Source of the DNA: Methanolinea sp.
GTDB taxonomy: Archaea > Halobacteriota > Methanomicrobia > Methanomicrobiales > Methanospirillaceae
Direction of reading: 5' to 3'
DNA length: 64,000 nucleotides
NCBI GenBank assembly: GCA_016699325.1
Contig: CP064971.1
Location: 1,736,001-1,800,000, forward strand
Part shown: positions 19,161 through 28,036 of the stretch, in pieces
Position numbering within the stretch: position 1 is the first letter of the stretch
Layout of the letters: each line of letters starts with the position of its first letter
Made by a program: the position numbers and the translations under genes
The notes under the pieces: generated by a model
What the model saw: only the letters and a program-made list of their open reading frames with translations
Database searches by the model: none
Told to the model about the DNA's origin: nothing

Positions 19161-20463
19161 TCACTTGTGCATACGCTTCTTGTTGAGGATATAAGCAAGG
19201 ACTCCGACGCTTATCCAGCCTATGCCGGCAATGATGGCATTGATATCCAGGAAGAAGGCGAGAGCCACACAACTCACCAGGCCGAGTAACGGGGTGACAG
19301 GATAAATGGGAACGGTGAACCTGCGATCGGCGTCAGGCATCGTCCGGCGGAGCTGGAGCAGGCTTGCATTGATGAAGAAGAAGGTCAGGAGGGTGCCAAA
19401 GTTGAAGATCGAGGCCAGCCCTGCGAGATTGGCCCTGGTGAGCAGGACGATCAGGCTGATCACGACCCCGGAGACGACCACACCTGTCGCGGGGATTCCC
19501 TGTCCCGAGACTTTTGCGAGCGTCCCGGGGATTACCCCCTGGCGTGCCATGGCAAAAAGGGCCCTCGATGCACCGATGATCGAGGAGATGATGACCGAGG
19601 TCGTGGCAAAGAGGGCCGATACCGCAACAAACTTGAGGAAGAGCGGGTTGCTCGTCGCCACCCTGAGGGCCAGTTCGAGTGGTGCCTTCGACTGCCCGAG
19701 GGTCTGCCAGTCGATGAGCCCCACAGCAACCATCGCAACACCGATGTAGAGGAGAGTACATATACCGAAGGAGATGAGGATCGCACGGTGCACGTTCTTT
19801 TCCGGGTCCTTCACCTCCTCGGCCACCATCGCGATGGTATTGAAGCCGATGAAGGCAAAGAAGATGATAGAGGCTCCCGACAGCATACCCTTGATCCCTT
19901 CCGGGAAGAACGGCTTATAATTGGAAAAGTCACCGCTGTGGACGAGATAGTAATGCCCCTCCTACGACGATAAACAGGACGAGCGCTGTTACTTTAAGGA
20001 CGACAAGGGCATTGTTTGTCCATGATGCCTCCTGCATCCCTCTCAGGTTCAGGAGCATGAGAAAGAGCGGCCAGACGGTCCCCACCGCGACAAGGGTGGC
20101 GGTCGAGGGAGGGATGCCGACAAAGTACGCCAGATAGGCAGCAAACCCGAGGCTGACAGCACTTGCCCCGATGATATAATCAAACGATTTCATCCATCCC
20201 ACCACAAAACCCGGAAAGGCACCGAAGGCTTTGGCCGTGTAGATGTAGGAAGCCCCTGTCTCGGTGATGAACGAGGAGAGTTCTGACGCGGAGAGACCGG
20301 TGAGGAGTGCCACAAAACCGGCGATCAGGAACGAAAGAATGACCGAGGGCCCGGCTAACCCTGCAGCGACCCCGATCAGCACAAAGATACCGGTGCCTAT
20401 GATCGCTCCAATCCCAATACCTGCTGCAGTCCACAGGCCAAGGGATTTTTTCAGCGTTGTCAT
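19161..20463 (-). pseudogene. APC-family amino acid permease, frameshifted
   Basis: Two overlapping-frame pieces reconstruct a full ~430-residue APC transporter. The N-terminal piece (20463 down to ~19955) holds GIGIGAIIGTGIFVLIG, the substrate-binding TM1, and ETGASYIYTAKAFG. The C-terminal piece (from ~19960 to 19161) continues FFPEGIKGMLSGASIIFFAF, FNTIAMVAEEVKDPEKN and the remaining helices. The frames meet around 19940-19960, near a CCCC run at 19956-19959; a one-base change there would restore one frame. Cationic-amino-acid-type transporter by similarity. Either a recent pseudogene or a sequencing error; the rest of the coding sequence looks undamaged. Confidence 0.8.
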
Positions 20464-20600
20464 ATCAATACACCGGCCATTAGTGAATATCCTTCAATTA
20501 CCCGTATATTAGGTTTTGGGAATCATCATTTAAGAGGAAAGGACGGGAAAACTGCATCATATTTAGGAGTCTGCAGGTCAGACAGGTGCAGATCTTCCTG

Positions 20601-20681
20601 TTATCCGCAATCGGCCACTTGGGCCTGCTGTTCCTCCGTCATGGCCTTCAGTTTCTCTTTCAGGTCTTCAAACGTATCCAT
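20601..20681 (-). CDS. Possible 26-residue peptide or DUF2769 N-terminal remnant
   Basis: A very short frame starting ATG 20681 reads MDTFEDLKEKLKAMTEEQQA followed by QVADCG and TAA. The charged amphipathic composition and the EEQQ run look like the N-terminus that often precedes the first Cys of DUF2769 proteins. Since a DUF2769 protein is encoded divergently ~110 bp away, this may be a remnant of a duplicated copy. No clear ribosome-binding site is seen. Confidence 0.3.
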   Translation of the reverse strand: MDTFEDLKEKLKAMTEEQQAQVADCG

Positions 20682-20792
20682 GGGAACACCCCGGCGGTGT
20701 ATGATGACCCAGCACCATTAAAGGCTATCCTGGATACCAGATCCGGATATAATACCCAAGAATCGTCGATAATCCGCGTTGTGGCAAGTTTT

Positions 20793-22301
20793 ATGGTCCC
20801 CATGAACGACTACGTTGTTACGATGAAGATCCCGGTAACAGAGGAGAACCGGAAACTGTGTCTCTGCGCCAGGTGTCCCTCCTATCCTCACCTGTGCAGG
20901 GGCGAAAAATTGTACTGTGCTCTCGGCAGCACGTCATGCGATATCAGTGCCCGGGGGTGCATCTGCCCTGATTGCGCGATCTATGAACAGTATTCTCTCA
21001 AAGGGATTTATTTCTGCGACAAGGAATCCGATAAAGAATCAGGGGTGGTGATGCGGAAAAAGCGCCACAATGAAGATACTGCACAATATCAGGCAATACA
21101 TGACATCAAAGCTGTCGCCTCGACGGGAAAGAGTGTTGTCCGCTCGATGGGATCGCAAAAACAACTCCCCTTCTCCCTTGACGATCTCCACTTCATCCCG
21201 GCACAGGTGTACAAAATCCCCAGGAACCGGGAAGACCCGGTGGATACCACAACCGTGATCGGCCCGGCTTCTGCAAGGCCCCTCCTCTCCTCCTCCCCCA
21301 TCCTCATATCGGGTATGAGCTACGGGGCAGTCTCAAAGAATGTGAAACTGATCATCTCCCGGGTGGCAGCACAGGAGAAGATCGTGTTCAATTCCGGGGA
21401 AGGAGGGGTCCTCCCCGAGGATCTTTTGGCCAGGGATCACCTGATCGTGCAGTATTCGACGGGGCGGTTCGGTATCACCGGGGAACTTCTTGCACAGGCT
21501 GCAGGGGTGGAGATACGGTTCTCGCAGGGGGCTTACCCGGGAAAGGGGAGCTTCCTCCCTGCCGCCAAGATAACGAAGGATATCGCGAGTATACGGGGGT
21601 TAAAAGAGGGCGAGGATGCATATTCCCCGGCCCACCACCCGGATATCCTCACTCCCGAGGACCTTGCAGGAAAAGTTGACTGGCTCCGTTCCATTACCCG
21701 GGGTGCACCGATCGGGGCGAAGATCGGGTGTGGTGCACTTGAGCAGGACATTGCGGTCCTCGTCTCTGCAGGTGTCGATTTCATTGCCATTGACGGGTTC
21801 GGGGGAGGGACGGGAGCAACCAACGACTTTGTCCGGGAGAACGTCGGCATACCGCTCGCCGTGGCATTGCCCCGCGCCGCACGGTACTTGAGGGAACACG
21901 GGGTCAGGGACAGGGTCTCGTTGATATGCGGAGGATCGCTTCGCACCTCCGGGGACTTCGCAAAATGTCTTGCCCTGGGGGCAGATGCAGTGTACATCGG
22001 CACAGCTGCCCTGATTGCCATAAACTGCGAACAATACCGGCTCTGTCATACAGGTCTTTGCCCTACAGGAGTGACCACCCAGCGACCTGATCTGGTTGCC
22101 CGGTGTGATGTTGCAACAGGGGTCTCCCGGCTGGGCAACTTCGTGAGGGTGATGACCGAGGAGATTGCCCACCTGGCCAGGATTACCGGCAAGGATTCCG
22201 TTCATCATCTCTCGTGCCGCGACCTGGTCTCGTTCAACAGGGACCTGGCCCTCATAACCGGGTGTCCCTGGGTGGGAGATAGCTCCATGGAAAACCCATG
22301 A
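20793..22301 (+). CDS. DUF2769 / FMN-binding glutamate-synthase-like oxidoreductase
   Basis: About 502 residues. N-terminal Cys-rich DUF2769 block: CLCARCPSYPHLCRGEKLYC, then CDISARGCICPDCAIYEQYS and YFC, likely a metal or Fe-S site. The large C-terminal domain is the GltB-type FMN barrel: ISGMSYGAVSKNVKLIISR, NSGEGGVLPED, QYSTGRFGI, KIGCGALEQDIAVL, DGFGGGTGATNDFVRE, CGGSLRTSGDFAKCLALGAD and CHTGLCPTGVTTQRPDL, the latter resembling the 3Fe-4S loop of glutamate synthase. The amidotransferase domain is absent, so the acceptor reaction is uncertain. Starts at ATG 20793, 20802 or 20823 are all possible; none has a clear Shine-Dalgarno. Confidence 0.85.
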   Translation: MVPMNDYVVTMKIPVTEENRKLCLCARCPSYPHLCRGEKLYCALGSTSCDISARGCICPDCAIYEQYSLKGIYFCDKESDKESGVVMRKKRHNEDTAQYQAIHDIKAVASTGKSVVRSMGSQKQLPFSLDDLHFIPAQVYKIPRNREDPVDTTTVIGPASARPLLSSSPILISGMSYGAVSKNVKLIISRVAAQEKIVFNSGEGGVLPEDLLARDHLIVQYSTGRFGITGELLAQAAGVEIRFSQGAYPGKGSFLPAAKITKDIASIRGLKEGEDAYSPAHHPDILTPEDLAGKVDWLRSITRGAPIGAKIGCGALEQDIAVLVSAGVDFIAIDGFGGGTGATNDFVRENVGIPLAVALPRAARYLREHGVRDRVSLICGGSLRTSGDFAKCLALGADAVYIGTAALIAINCEQYRLCHTGLCPTGVTTQRPDLVARCDVATGVSRLGNFVRVMTEEIAHLARITGKDSVHHLSCRDLVSFNRDLALITGCPWVGDSSMENP

Positions 22302-22345
22302 TCCATCCCGTCCTGTGAACAGACCTGTAATCTTCTTCAACGGTG

Positions 22346-22357
22346 TTTTTTTTTTTT
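22346..22357 (+). terminator. Oligo-T terminator
   Basis: A run of 12 T residues 44 bp after the stop of the DUF2769 gene, the typical archaeal transcription termination signal. Confidence 0.6.
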
Positions 22358-22540
22358 AATTCGATGGGTCTTTTCCTGAAAGGATCCCTATCAGTAGTTC
22401 TTCGGGCTTTTCAACGGATAGCAGGGCCCCTGTCCCTGCTTTTTCCGCGAGGATTTGTTCTCCCCCTCCGAATTCATCCCCTCCTGGCCTGGACGCGGGG
22501 GGGAGAGACCGCGTACCAGGATAGGATCGATCTCAAGCTT

Positions 22541-22566
22541 ATTATTAGGGAAAGCCTAACTAATAA
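22541..22566. promoter_or_regulatory. Inverted-repeat operator overlapping the MarR-Lon promoter
   Basis: ATTATTAGG-GAAAG-CCTAACTAATAA is an imperfect palindrome 13 bp before the MarR ATG. Its TTAGG...CCTAA half-sites resemble DtxR/IdeR-type operators as well as MarR sites. It overlaps the only AT-rich, TATA-like element (CTTATTATTA), so a bound protein would block transcription initiation. Autoregulation by the downstream MarR protein is the simplest idea. Confidence 0.45.
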
Positions 22567-22578
22567 CAGGCAGAGGTC

Positions 22579-22995
22579 ATGAAGGCGGAGGAACGGTTGC
22601 TGGCCGCGGTGGAACATCTGATCAGGATACGAAACGAGACCTCCTCCCTCATCCTCTCTGAATGCGGGGTCCCCGAGATCACGGTTAAACAGATCGGGTA
22701 CCTGAAGACCATCGACGAACAGGGCGATGTGACCTTCACCCGCCTCGCCGAGATCACGAGGACCTCGAAGCCCACGGTTACCGAGATGATCAACCGGTTC
22801 GAGAGCATGGAATGTGTCTACCGGGAGCGGTCCCCAAGCGACAGGAGAGTCATTTTTATCCGGCTCACTGAGAAAGGCCGGAGGATCGCCCGGGCTGATG
22901 AGGATGCACTCTCCCTGCTCATCGGGCGGATGAGAGAATCTCTCGATGACGATGACCTGGATCTCCTTGCAAAGATCATCAGGAAGGTCTGGTAA
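22579..22995 (+). CDS. MarR-family transcriptional regulator
   Basis: 138 residues, the usual MarR size. The winged-helix core is visible: VTFTRLAEITRTSKPTVTEM (recognition helix region), then the wing YRERSPSDRRVIFIRLTEKG with the conserved D-R-R. An AGAGGT ribosome-binding site directly precedes ATG 22579. It lies 39 bp upstream of lon and probably forms a two-gene operon, suggesting ligand-responsive control of the protease. An inverted repeat over its own promoter supports autoregulation. Confidence 0.9.
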   Translation: MKAEERLLAAVEHLIRIRNETSSLILSECGVPEITVKQIGYLKTIDEQGDVTFTRLAEITRTSKPTVTEMINRFESMECVYRERSPSDRRVIFIRLTEKGRRIARADEDALSLLIGRMRESLDDDDLDLLAKIIRKVW

Positions 22996-23034
22996 CCCGA
23001 GAAAAGGATCCCACAGCACACAAGGATCACAGCA

Positions 23035-25416
23035 ATGTTTGGATTCAACACTCCGAGGAACCCTGAACTCCTCGTCATACCCCTCTCCGGGATCGTGGTC
23101 TTTCCATTGACCCGGACCAGGCTGAACGTCGAAAAACCTGTCGGTCAGGCGCTGGCCGAAGCACTTTCCAGGGGCGGTCCTGCAGAAGCAATCGCCATCG
23201 CCGAAAGCGGTGATGCCGGTGAGCCCAAGGCATCGCTCTTCCCGGTCGGGTGCCTCGTTAAGGTGATGGCTGCCGAGCCTTCCGACGAAGGGTACGTGAT
23301 CGATGCCCTTGCCAGCCGGAAGGCCAGGGTGGTGGGGGTGAATGAGCGGGATGGCCGGCTCTATGCCACCTGGGCTCCCTTCCCGGACCGGGATGACCTC
23401 GATGAACCGATGAAGAAAGCCCTGCTTGCCGAGATCCGGGCAATCATCCACGATATCAGCAGCCATTTCAAGGGAGCCGCGCAATTCACCCACTCTGTCA
23501 ATGCGATGGAATCAGTCGACCAGGTCATGGGGTACGTCCTGCTGTTTGCACCGGTTGCCACCAGCGAGAAGCAGGCCATACTTGAGACCGAATCGGCTCG
23601 TGAGCGGGCCCGGATGTTCCTTGACCTCCTTGGAAAGGTCAGGGAGCATATCAACTTCCGGGTCGAGATGGCACAGAAGGTCTCCGAGAAGGTTCACAGC
23701 TCGAACCGGGAGGCGATGCTCCGTGAGCAGCTGAAGCTGATCCAGGAAGAGTTGAACGAGATCGAGGGGGGCGTGCCCGGGGACTCGGGGTACCGGGAGC
23801 GGATCGAGCAATCGAAGATGCCCGAAGAAGTCCGTAAAAAAGCCCTTTCCGAGGCACGGAAACTCGAGGGTTCCGGTGGGCAGAACCACGAGGGCCATAT
23901 CATCAGGAATTACCTGGACCTGCTCCTCGACCTACCCTGGGTGACGGAGGAGAAGAACACCGTTGACATTGCGGAAGCCCGGAAGGTTCTCGATGCCAAC
24001 CACACCGGGCTTGAGAAGGTAAAGGAGCGGATCATCCAGCACCTGGCGGTGATGAAGCTGAAGCACGAGAAGCAGGGATCGATCCTGCTCCTGACCGGCC
24101 CGCCCGGGACCGGAAAGACGAGCCTTGGCAGGAGCATCGCCGATGCCCTGGGCCGGAAGTACGTGCGGGTCAGCCTTGGCGGGGTCCGGGACGAGGCCGA
24201 GATCCGGGGCCACCGGAGGACCTATGTAGGGGCCCTCCCGGGACGGATCATCCAGGGGATCCGGCGGGCCGGGGTGAAGAACCCGGTCTTCATCCTGGAC
24301 GAGGTTGACAAGCTCGGCTTCTCCCACCTGGGCGATCCGGCAAGTGCCCTGCTCGAGGTTCTTGATCCCGAACAGAACAATACGTTCTCAGACCACTACC
24401 TGGAGGTCCCCTACGACCTCTCCGAGGTGCTGTTCATTGCAACGGCAAATACCACCGCCACCATCCCGGCTCCGCTCCTTGACCGGATGGAGCTGATCGA
24501 GATCCCCGGGTACACGAAAAACGAGAAGTTCTCCATCGCCCGGAACCACCTCATCCCTGAAGTCCTCGATGAACATGGTCTTGATGCAGGCAGTCTCGAG
24601 ATCAGGGACGATGCTCTCCGGGGAATCGTGGAGCGGTATACCCGCGAAGCCGGGGTCCGGTGGCTGAAGAAGCAGCTGGCACGGGTCGCCCGGTATGCCT
24701 CGGAGAAGATCGTCTCCGGGAGGGCCGAAAAGCCCTTCGTCGTTTGCGAGGAGATGCTTGATACGATCCTGGGAAGGGAGGTGGTCCGCCAGGAAGCGGC
24801 ACGAAAGGTCGCGGTCCCCGGCGTGGTGACCGGGCTTGCCTGGACCCCGGTTGGGGGAGAGATCCTGTTCATCGAGGGGACGGCCATGCCAGGAAAGGGG
24901 AGACTTACCCTGACCGGGCAGCTTGGTGACGTGATGAAGGAGTCGGCAACCATCTCGATGAGCCTGGCCCGCTCCCGGCTGGCGTACAAGGCGACCGGGT
25001 TTGATTTCATCGCCAGTGACGTCCACATCCATGTGCCGTCCGGGGCCACACCAAAGGACGGTCCGTCGGCAGGAATAGCCCTCTTTGCCGCGCTTGCCTC
25101 CCTCATCACCGGGACCACGGTCGACCCGAAGACGGCCATGACCGGGGAGATCACGCTGTCCGGTGCCGTCCTCCCGGTCGGCGGTATACGCGAAAAGGTA
25201 CTTGCCGCCCACCGGGCCGGGATCAGGACGATCATCCTCCCCGGGGAGAACCGGCGTGACCTCGAGGATGTCCCCGAGGAAGCCCGGGACGGGATCCGCT
25301 TCGTCTTCGTGGATACCATCGACCAGGTGCTCAAGGAGGCGCTTGGGTTGGATCTCCAGGAGAGCATGGTGCCCTTCCCGGCAAGGAACTGCGTCATCCC
25401 GGTGGGGAATATCTGA
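23035..25416 (+). CDS. lon: ATP-dependent protease Lon, bacterial (LonA) type
   Basis: 793 residues with the full LonA architecture: N-terminal substrate-recognition domain (~10-200, LLVIPLSGIVVFP), a coiled-coil linker (~205-260), AAA+ module with GPPGTGKTS (Lys361) and FILDEVDKLG, and the serine-lysine protease domain with PKDGPSAGI (Ser678) and REKVLAAH (Lys721), matching the E. coli dyad numbering closely. Archaea typically encode membrane-anchored LonB; here no membrane segment is present and the N-domain is bacterial, so the gene was probably acquired by transfer. It degrades damaged and regulatory proteins in the cytosol. Co-transcribed with the upstream MarR gene. Confidence 0.96.
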   Translation: MFGFNTPRNPELLVIPLSGIVVFPLTRTRLNVEKPVGQALAEALSRGGPAEAIAIAESGDAGEPKASLFPVGCLVKVMAAEPSDEGYVIDALASRKARVVGVNERDGRLYATWAPFPDRDDLDEPMKKALLAEIRAIIHDISSHFKGAAQFTHSVNAMESVDQVMGYVLLFAPVATSEKQAILETESARERARMFLDLLGKVREHINFRVEMAQKVSEKVHSSNREAMLREQLKLIQEELNEIEGGVPGDSGYRERIEQSKMPEEVRKKALSEARKLEGSGGQNHEGHIIRNYLDLLLDLPWVTEEKNTVDIAEARKVLDANHTGLEKVKERIIQHLAVMKLKHEKQGSILLLTGPPGTGKTSLGRSIADALGRKYVRVSLGGVRDEAEIRGHRRTYVGALPGRIIQGIRRAGVKNPVFILDEVDKLGFSHLGDPASALLEVLDPEQNNTFSDHYLEVPYDLSEVLFIATANTTATIPAPLLDRMELIEIPGYTKNEKFSIARNHLIPEVLDEHGLDAGSLEIRDDALRGIVERYTREAGVRWLKKQLARVARYASEKIVSGRAEKPFVVCEEMLDTILGREVVRQEAARKVAVPGVVTGLAWTPVGGEILFIEGTAMPGKGRLTLTGQLGDVMKESATISMSLARSRLAYKATGFDFIASDVHIHVPSGATPKDGPSAGIALFAALASLITGTTVDPKTAMTGEITLSGAVLPVGGIREKVLAAHRAGIRTIILPGENRRDLEDVPEEARDGIRFVFVDTIDQVLKEALGLDLQESMVPFPARNCVIPVGNI

Positions 25417-25675
25417 ACGGATTCCCCCTTCTCCATTTTTCGTTATCTCCCCCCGACCGGAGCTGGTGTCCCAATTGTTCTGATGCCTGAATGAAGACCT
25501 CCCGCGCAATTCTCCTCCCCTCCCGGGGTGCTGCCGTAACGCGGCCAGGCCTGCACAGTCTTACGGCGGACCCGCCCCCTGGTGGCGGTCTTTGTCGCCC
25601 GCAGTGTTCCTGACCGCGGCTTTGCCATCCTGTTTCGCAGCGATTATAACGTGCCGTCTAATACCCGTATAGAGC

Positions 25676-26509
25676 ATGCTCGGTCTGTTCGTCCTCGCCA
25701 TCGCCCCGGCGGTATTCATTCTCAGCTACTTCTACCTGAAGGACCGGTACGAACCCGAACCTCTCGGCTGGGTTGCAAAGGTCTTTTTTATCGGGGCTTT
25801 CATGACCATCCCGGCCGTTCTCCTGGAGATGCCTTTTTCACCAGGCTTAATGGCGACGGTAGTTGCCGCCCCGATCATCGAGGAGTTGCTGAAGTTCTGT
25901 GCGGTATATTTCACCGTGTACCGGGACGAAGAGTTCGATGAACCGGTCGATGGGATCGTCTATGCCTCGGCTGCTGCCCTCGGGTTTGCAATGGTCGAGA
26001 ATGTGGCCTATGTCCTGGAAGGAGGAATGGCTGTTGGCGTCATCCGGGCCGTGGCCTCTGTCCCTGCCCATGCCCTCTTCTCCTCGATCTGGGGATACAG
26101 CCTCGGGGTTGCCCGGTTCAGGCCGGCAAACCAGCGTACGGTCCTGGTCGCCTCCGGTCTTGCCGGGGCGATGCTCTTCCACGGGTTCTTCAACCTCCTG
26201 GCATCTGACTCGATGATGCTCGGCCTGGTGGTCATCCTGGTGCTGCTGGTCCCGTCCGGCTGGTGGCTTGCCCACCGGAACATCGGACATGCCCATAATC
26301 ACCCGGCGTCGGCGCGGATGCGGATGGGAATGGGGGAAGCCGTCCGGCCTGCCGGTGATGGAAGCGGGGAGGGGCACACCCTGTCCACGGTCGAGACCGA
26401 AGCCCGGGCCTCCCCATCGCAGGGACGTTTCTGCACCAGGTGCGGGTCGCCGGTATCACCGGCTGACGGATTCTGCCGGTCCTGCGGGGCACCGGTCGAT
26501 CGCGAATGA
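25676..26509 (+). CDS. PrsW-like intramembrane metalloprotease with C-terminal zinc ribbon
   Basis: 277 residues, about seven membrane segments up to ~210. PrsW motifs are visible: APIIEELLKF (EE pair), FAMVENVAYVLE (E-N), PAHALFSSIWGY (His) and LFHGFFNLL (His...Asn), the candidate zinc ligands of this glutamic/metallo CPBP-related family. The tail carries CTRCGSPVSPADGFCRSCG, a double-CxxC zinc ribbon fused after a linker. PrsW cleaves membrane-anchored anti-sigma factors in Bacillus; archaea lack such sigma factors, so the substrate here is unknown. Confidence 0.85.
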   Translation: MLGLFVLAIAPAVFILSYFYLKDRYEPEPLGWVAKVFFIGAFMTIPAVLLEMPFSPGLMATVVAAPIIEELLKFCAVYFTVYRDEEFDEPVDGIVYASAAALGFAMVENVAYVLEGGMAVGVIRAVASVPAHALFSSIWGYSLGVARFRPANQRTVLVASGLAGAMLFHGFFNLLASDSMMLGLVVILVLLVPSGWWLAHRNIGHAHNHPASARMRMGMGEAVRPAGDGSGEGHTLSTVETEARASPSQGRFCTRCGSPVSPADGFCRSCGAPVDRE

Positions 26510-26783
26510 CCCGGAAAGTCGCTCCCTGCGGCGAGAGAAATGACACACTCCTCCAGCACGCGTAGAAAGGAAAACCGGACTGGGAAGAGAGCTCGCATTT
26601 CAATCCACGCACTGGCACGGAAGCCCCGCTGTGGGAACGCAGTCGTAGAGTGCCAGGGTCTCTATCCGAGCATGGTGACGTGTTTTCTGCCCGTGTTCCA
26701 GGGCATCGAAATGGTCACCTGCAGGTGTAACTCAGCCGGTACCAGTGTATCTGGAATTGGGATAAAAGAGTAAAAGATTCTAG

Positions 26784-28030
26784 CCCCCTATCGGGATTAC
26801 CATTCAGCCAAGGCCTGTAATTTCTTCTTTGAGCGAAATCCGCTTAAAATAATCATCCCGGCTAAAAGTACATCAATACAAACGAATTTGACAACAGAGC
26901 TCCGTGAATATCTGTGCAATCTCTGAAGAGAGAGCGCATCTTTGACCAATTTAAAGAAATCTTCGATCAAAGAGCGAATACCGAGATAGTCAGTCCACTG
27001 ATTCAGTTCACATTTTAGCCTGGCAAGAAGAGTCTCATATTCTCGCTTGATCTTTTTCCCATCATGTCGGGAATACACAGAAAGCGGATAACACATTTTA
27101 CTGAACGCTTTCTCAATTTTGAAGTTACTTCGTGGGAATATGAGCGGGACGATCTTATAGTTCAACACACCAAGTTGATAATTTTTTGAAGAAAAATAGC
27201 CTTTATCGAAAATAATCATGTCACCATTCCGAATGATTCTCCTTCTCCTCAATTCGTTCATAATCTCTACAAAGAGAGCAGAATCATGTGGTGAACCTGG
27301 ATGAAGGAGCACACAAAGCGGTAACAATGTTGGGTATTCGATCACGAGGGTCAATTTGTAACCGAGATAATATCCCCGCGTATTGGAAAAGCCCCACCGG
27401 TAATCTTTCTTTAACAGATCCTTTTTTCTGAACTTTCTCCTGAAAACATTGAGATCCAGAGTGATAGCAGATCCATCAACAATCATTTTCCTGTGGTTCC
27501 TCCTGGATGGGCGTGTGCACATGGAATTCAGGATATCAGAGATCAGCAAGACTAATTGATCGTCCTTCATTTTGCTGATAAATTGATAGATGACAGCGGC
27601 AGAGGGAACCTGTGCCACATGCGCAAAACTTCGTAATGCGCTTCGTTTTGTGAGTTCTTCCAGAAGATAGGTGATATCTACCGAGAAATACATCGAAATG
27701 AAAAGGATACGGAATATTGTTCCTGCTTTCTCGACTGGCACAACGCCATGCCGTGCCATGGCCTGCTTGACCACACGGGACCTTGTCATGTTCATGATCT
27801 GTTCGAGGAGTAACCATTTTGGGTCTTCGGGATCTACTATGATGGGAGTGTTCATTTGTGTTCAAATATGAATGCTCCCTTGAGTACGATCAATTTTACG
27901 GTTTAATCTTGCTCATTTCTGTATTTTAGTCGATTATTAACTGTACTTTTTGTCGGGGAGCGCATTTATCCTCTGATTCTGAATATTAATGCTAATTTAG
28001 CGCTGGATCCATCAGGATCTCAAAAGGGGG
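26784..28030 (-). mobile_element. Insertion sequence 'IS-A', copy 1 (intact)
   Basis: About 1247 bp. The ends begin CCCCCTATCGGGATTACC on the left and, read inward from the right, CCCCCTTTTGAGATCC, giving an imperfect ~16-bp inverted repeat. It encodes one DDE transposase. A second copy with a frameshift is at 59412-60659 and a 3' fragment at 50909-51345. No clear target duplication was found. IS-B copy 1 inserted 6 bp beyond its right end. Confidence 0.8.
26797..27855 (-). CDS. IS-A transposase (DDE, IS4/IS5 superfamily)
   Basis: 352 residues. A DDE triad is recognisable: IVDGSA (Asp127), IIFDKGYFSSKNY (Asp217) and SLIEDFFK (Glu298), the last in the Y-(2)-R-(3)-E-(6)-K-like context of IS4/IS5 enzymes. 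The frame is undamaged and fills the element. The copy at 59425-60484 is nearly identical but carries one extra base in the codons after residue ~240. I do not assign a named family. Confidence 0.88.
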   Translation of the reverse strand: MNTPIIVDPEDPKWLLLEQIMNMTRSRVVKQAMARHGVVPVEKAGTIFRILFISMYFSVDITYLLEELTKRSALRSFAHVAQVPSAAVIYQFISKMKDDQLVLLISDILNSMCTRPSRRNHRKMIVDGSAITLDLNVFRRKFRKKDLLKKDYRWGFSNTRGYYLGYKLTLVIEYPTLLPLCVLLHPGSPHDSALFVEIMNELRRRRIIRNGDMIIFDKGYFSSKNYQLGVLNYKIVPLIFPRSNFKIEKAFSKMCYPLSVYSRHDGKKIKREYETLLARLKCELNQWTDYLGIRSLIEDFFKLVKDALSLQRLHRYSRSSVVKFVCIDVLLAGMIILSGFRSKKKLQALAEW

Positions 28031-28036
28031 TTAAAA
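28031..28036. repeat. Target-site duplication of IS-B copy 1 (left)
   Basis: TTAAAA, repeated exactly at 29551-29556 on the other side of the element. Confidence 0.85.

Noticed and set aside
24388..25509. 373-codon minus-strand frame inside lon
   Set aside because: Shadow of the Lon coding sequence.
26597..26615. TTTCAATCCACGCACTGG resembles the start of a CRISPR repeat
   Set aside because: It occurs once only; no repeated unit or spacer spacing follows in 26510-26783.
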